From contig CALKKA010000032.1 in NCBI GenBank assembly GCA_937995495.1, forward strand, positions 1-7,351: a DNA stretch of 7,351 bases, in the 5' to 3' direction. A program made the translations under genes and the position numbers. Source of the DNA: an uncultured Phycisphaerae bacterium (GTDB lineage: Bacteria; Planctomycetota; Phycisphaerae; Sedimentisphaerales; Anaerohalosphaeraceae). Position 1 is the first letter of the stretch; each line of letters opens with the position of its first letter. This document shows, in pieces, positions 6,134 through 7,351 of this stretch. The notes under the pieces are model-generated. The model had not been told where the DNA came from. It saw nothing but the letters and a program-made list of their open reading frames with translations, and did not search any database.

Positions 6134-6922
6134 TCAGGACTGAAAAATATCACTTTTCAGCATCCCGAAACCATCAAACCCCACTCGTTGGCTCATTAAA
6201 ATCCCCAGTAGAAGGGTGATGCTGATACCGGTGAAAAGTGCGAACATAATTGCGATTTGGTACATGACCGCAGTACGCGGGTCCGAGCCGCCTAAGATAA
6301 CGCCGGTCATCATTCCCGGAAGCGAAACAATCCCCACTGTCGCCATGGTGGCCAGTGTCGGGGACAATGATTCATCCAGCGCACGCCGCAAATAGGGGCG
6401 AGTGGCCTCAGCGAGTCTGGCGCCATTGGCAAGTTGTTGGCAGAACACCTTCTCACCCTGCAGAATCGAATGATAGAAGCAGCGAATACCAATAATGTTT
6501 CCCCGCAGGCAACTGCCCAGGATCATTCCACCGATTGGGATCACAAAACGCGCCTCCAGCAAACCGGGTTTTTGGAGGATAATCCAGATGAAATACAATA
6601 GCGGAACGGCCACTCCGATCATTAATGACAGAAACAATGGCAATGCCAACTTTCTAACGCGCAAGCCCGAACTGCGGAGAATAGAAACATCTGCAACAAA
6701 AATCATCACCAGTACCCACAGGCAATTGAGCCATGGATGATTTAAAGCGAAAACGACCTGGAGATAAAAACCGACCAACAATAACTGAACGGTCATACGG
6801 ACAGTGCTAATGATGACCTTGCTGACGATCGGAACTTGTATCCACAAAAGAATCCCTAACGGGATGATCAGCAAACCATAACCTGCGATAAGACCCCATA
6901 TCTGGATCGATGTTTCAGGCAT
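6134..6922 (-). CDS. fetB: FetB-like ABC transporter permease (UPF0014/YbbM family)
   Basis: This 262-residue membrane protein has the usual length of the family and about six or seven hydrophobic segments. Family marks are the segment VIPIGGMILGS (128-137), the amphipathic coupling region GARLAEATRPYLRRALDESL (167-186), and SLPGMMTGVILGGSDP followed by YQIAIMF (200-227), all matching FetB of E. coli by recall. In E. coli FetB pairs with FetA in an exporter that lowers cytoplasmic iron and helps resist peroxide stress; the substrate here is inferred. The segment after MILG reads SCLRGNIIGIRCFYHS where the E. coli protein has NAMVAVGLCY..., so the subfamily may differ. The start ATG (6922-6920) overlaps the fetA stop by eight bases, and GGGAGG (6933-6928) lies five bases before it. 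Translation is therefore likely coupled to fetA. Confidence 0.88.
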   Translation of the reverse strand: MPETSIQIWGLIAGYGLLIIPLGILLWIQVPIVSKVIISTVRMTVQLLLVGFYLQVVFALNHPWLNCLWVLVMIFVADVSILRSSGLRVRKLALPLFLSLMIGVAVPLLYFIWIILQKPGLLEARFVIPIGGMILGSCLRGNIIGIRCFYHSILQGEKVFCQQLANGARLAEATRPYLRRALDESLSPTLATMATVGIVSLPGMMTGVILGGSDPRTAVMYQIAIMFALFTGISITLLLGILMSQRVGFDGFGMLKSDIFQS

Positions 6923-7351
6923 GGCAGCCTCCCGCAGTTTGAAGTTGCAATGTCATATCTTTAATATCCAGCAAAACATCTTCGTGCGAGATAAACACGA
7001 TTGTCTTGTGCAGGTTGGCAAGGAGATCTCTTAGAACCTGTTTGCTTTCCTTGTCCAGTGCAGAGGTTGGTTCATCCAGGAGCAGCAGATCCCGATCCAG
7101 CAGCAGGGAAATGATGATGGCGATTCGCTGTTTTTCACCACCGGACAGATCGGTGGTTTGTTTGCTCAGCAGGATGCGAGGCAACTTGAACTGATCGAGG
7201 TAGGCTTCAAGAGTATCCATATTAAATTCGAGATGCGCATTAGCTTTGTAACCAAAAGGCTGACGAATCCTCTCAAGGACGCTTTGCGATCCCAGGTCCG
7301 GTTCCTGTGTAACATAACCAATGCAGTGCCTGAGCGACCAAACGGTTTTAT
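6915..7351 (-). CDS. fetA: FetA-like ABC transporter ATP-binding protein (N-terminus outside window)
   Basis: The frame continues to the window edge without a stop, so this is the C-terminal 144 residues of an ABC ATPase; the internal ATG at 7220 is not the start. Visible nucleotide-binding motifs, in order, are the Q-loop IGYVTQEP (Gln15 of the fragment), the signature LSGGE (68-72) followed by KQRIAI, Walker B LLLLDE (88-93) with the D-loop SALD, and the switch histidine in VFISHE (His122). The Walker A loop lies beyond position 7351. It would hydrolyse ATP at the cytoplasmic face and drive the FetB permease encoded immediately downstream. The name rests on that pairing, since the ATPase motifs alone fit any ABC transporter. 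The promoter of the operon is outside the window. Confidence 0.88.
   Translation of the reverse strand, partial: KTVWSLRHCIGYVTQEPDLGSQSVLERIRQPFGYKANAHLEFNMDTLEAYLDQFKLPRILLSKQTTDLSGGEKQRIAIIISLLLDRDLLLLDEPTSALDKESKQVLRDLLANLHKTIVFISHEDVLLDIKDMTLQLQTAGGCHA
6928..6933 (-). promoter_or_regulatory. Ribosome binding site of fetB inside fetA
   Basis: On the minus strand GGGAGG sits five bases before the fetB ATG and within the last codons of fetA. With the eight-base overlap this supports translational coupling and the chosen fetB start. Confidence 0.75.

Noticed and set aside
6140..6160. Perfect 7-bp inverted repeat CTGAAAA/TTTTCAG near the end of fetB
   Set aside because: It lies within or at the edge of the fetB coding region, is almost all A-T pairs, and has no U tract on either strand, so it is not a credible terminator.
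7006..7194. Plus-strand open frame opposite fetA
   Set aside because: It is a low-complexity Ser/Arg-rich shadow of the ABC signature and Walker B region.

Overview
The window suggests a Gram-negative bacterium of the Planctomycetota/Verrucomicrobiota/Kiritimatiellota type, most likely a planctomycete of the Phycisphaerae or Sedimentisphaerales kind. Three things point that way: tandem PQQ-like beta-propeller modules opening with the WPQW-GPNRD signature common in those phyla, an LptF/LptG pair (so an outer membrane with lipopolysaccharide-like lipid), and a CsrA beginning [17 protein letters not shown]. The placement comes from remembered family resemblance, not from a search. Coding is dense, and most starts carry ordinary Shine-Dalgarno sites. 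There is no RNA gene, mobile element, CRISPR array or tRNA that I can see.

Layout. Positions 1-1594 hold two paralogous beta-propeller modules in different frames, meeting at a run of ten A residues. The first module is cut by the window edge and stops at 377; the second runs to 1594. The junction contains a perfect A-AAA-AAG slippery heptamer in the reading frame, two codons before the UGA, and the second module has no signal peptide of its own. The two may therefore be one double-propeller protein made by -1 frameshifting or transcript slippage, or one gene split by a homopolymer error. Positions 1708-4470 hold lptF and lptG, nine bases apart behind a good sigma70-like promoter; LptF carries about 150 extra periplasmic residues. 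Positions 4551-5528 encode an unrecognised polytopic membrane protein with its own candidate promoter.

A gap of 330 bases (5529-5858) follows and ends in a promoter and leader for csrA (5859-6065). A clear hairpin terminator lies after csrA. On the minus strand, converging on csrA, are fetB (6134-6922) and the 3' part of fetA (6915-7351), a two-gene ABC transporter overlapping by eight bases.

How the genes work together. LptF and LptG form the inner-membrane core that lifts lipopolysaccharide toward the outer membrane, powered by an LptB ATPase encoded elsewhere. FetA and FetB form an ATPase/permease pair related to the E. coli iron exporter. CsrA is a standalone mRNA-binding regulator whose leader has GGA motifs, one inside its ribosome binding site, which would fit autoregulation. 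The propeller protein is probably exported, but its partner is unknown.
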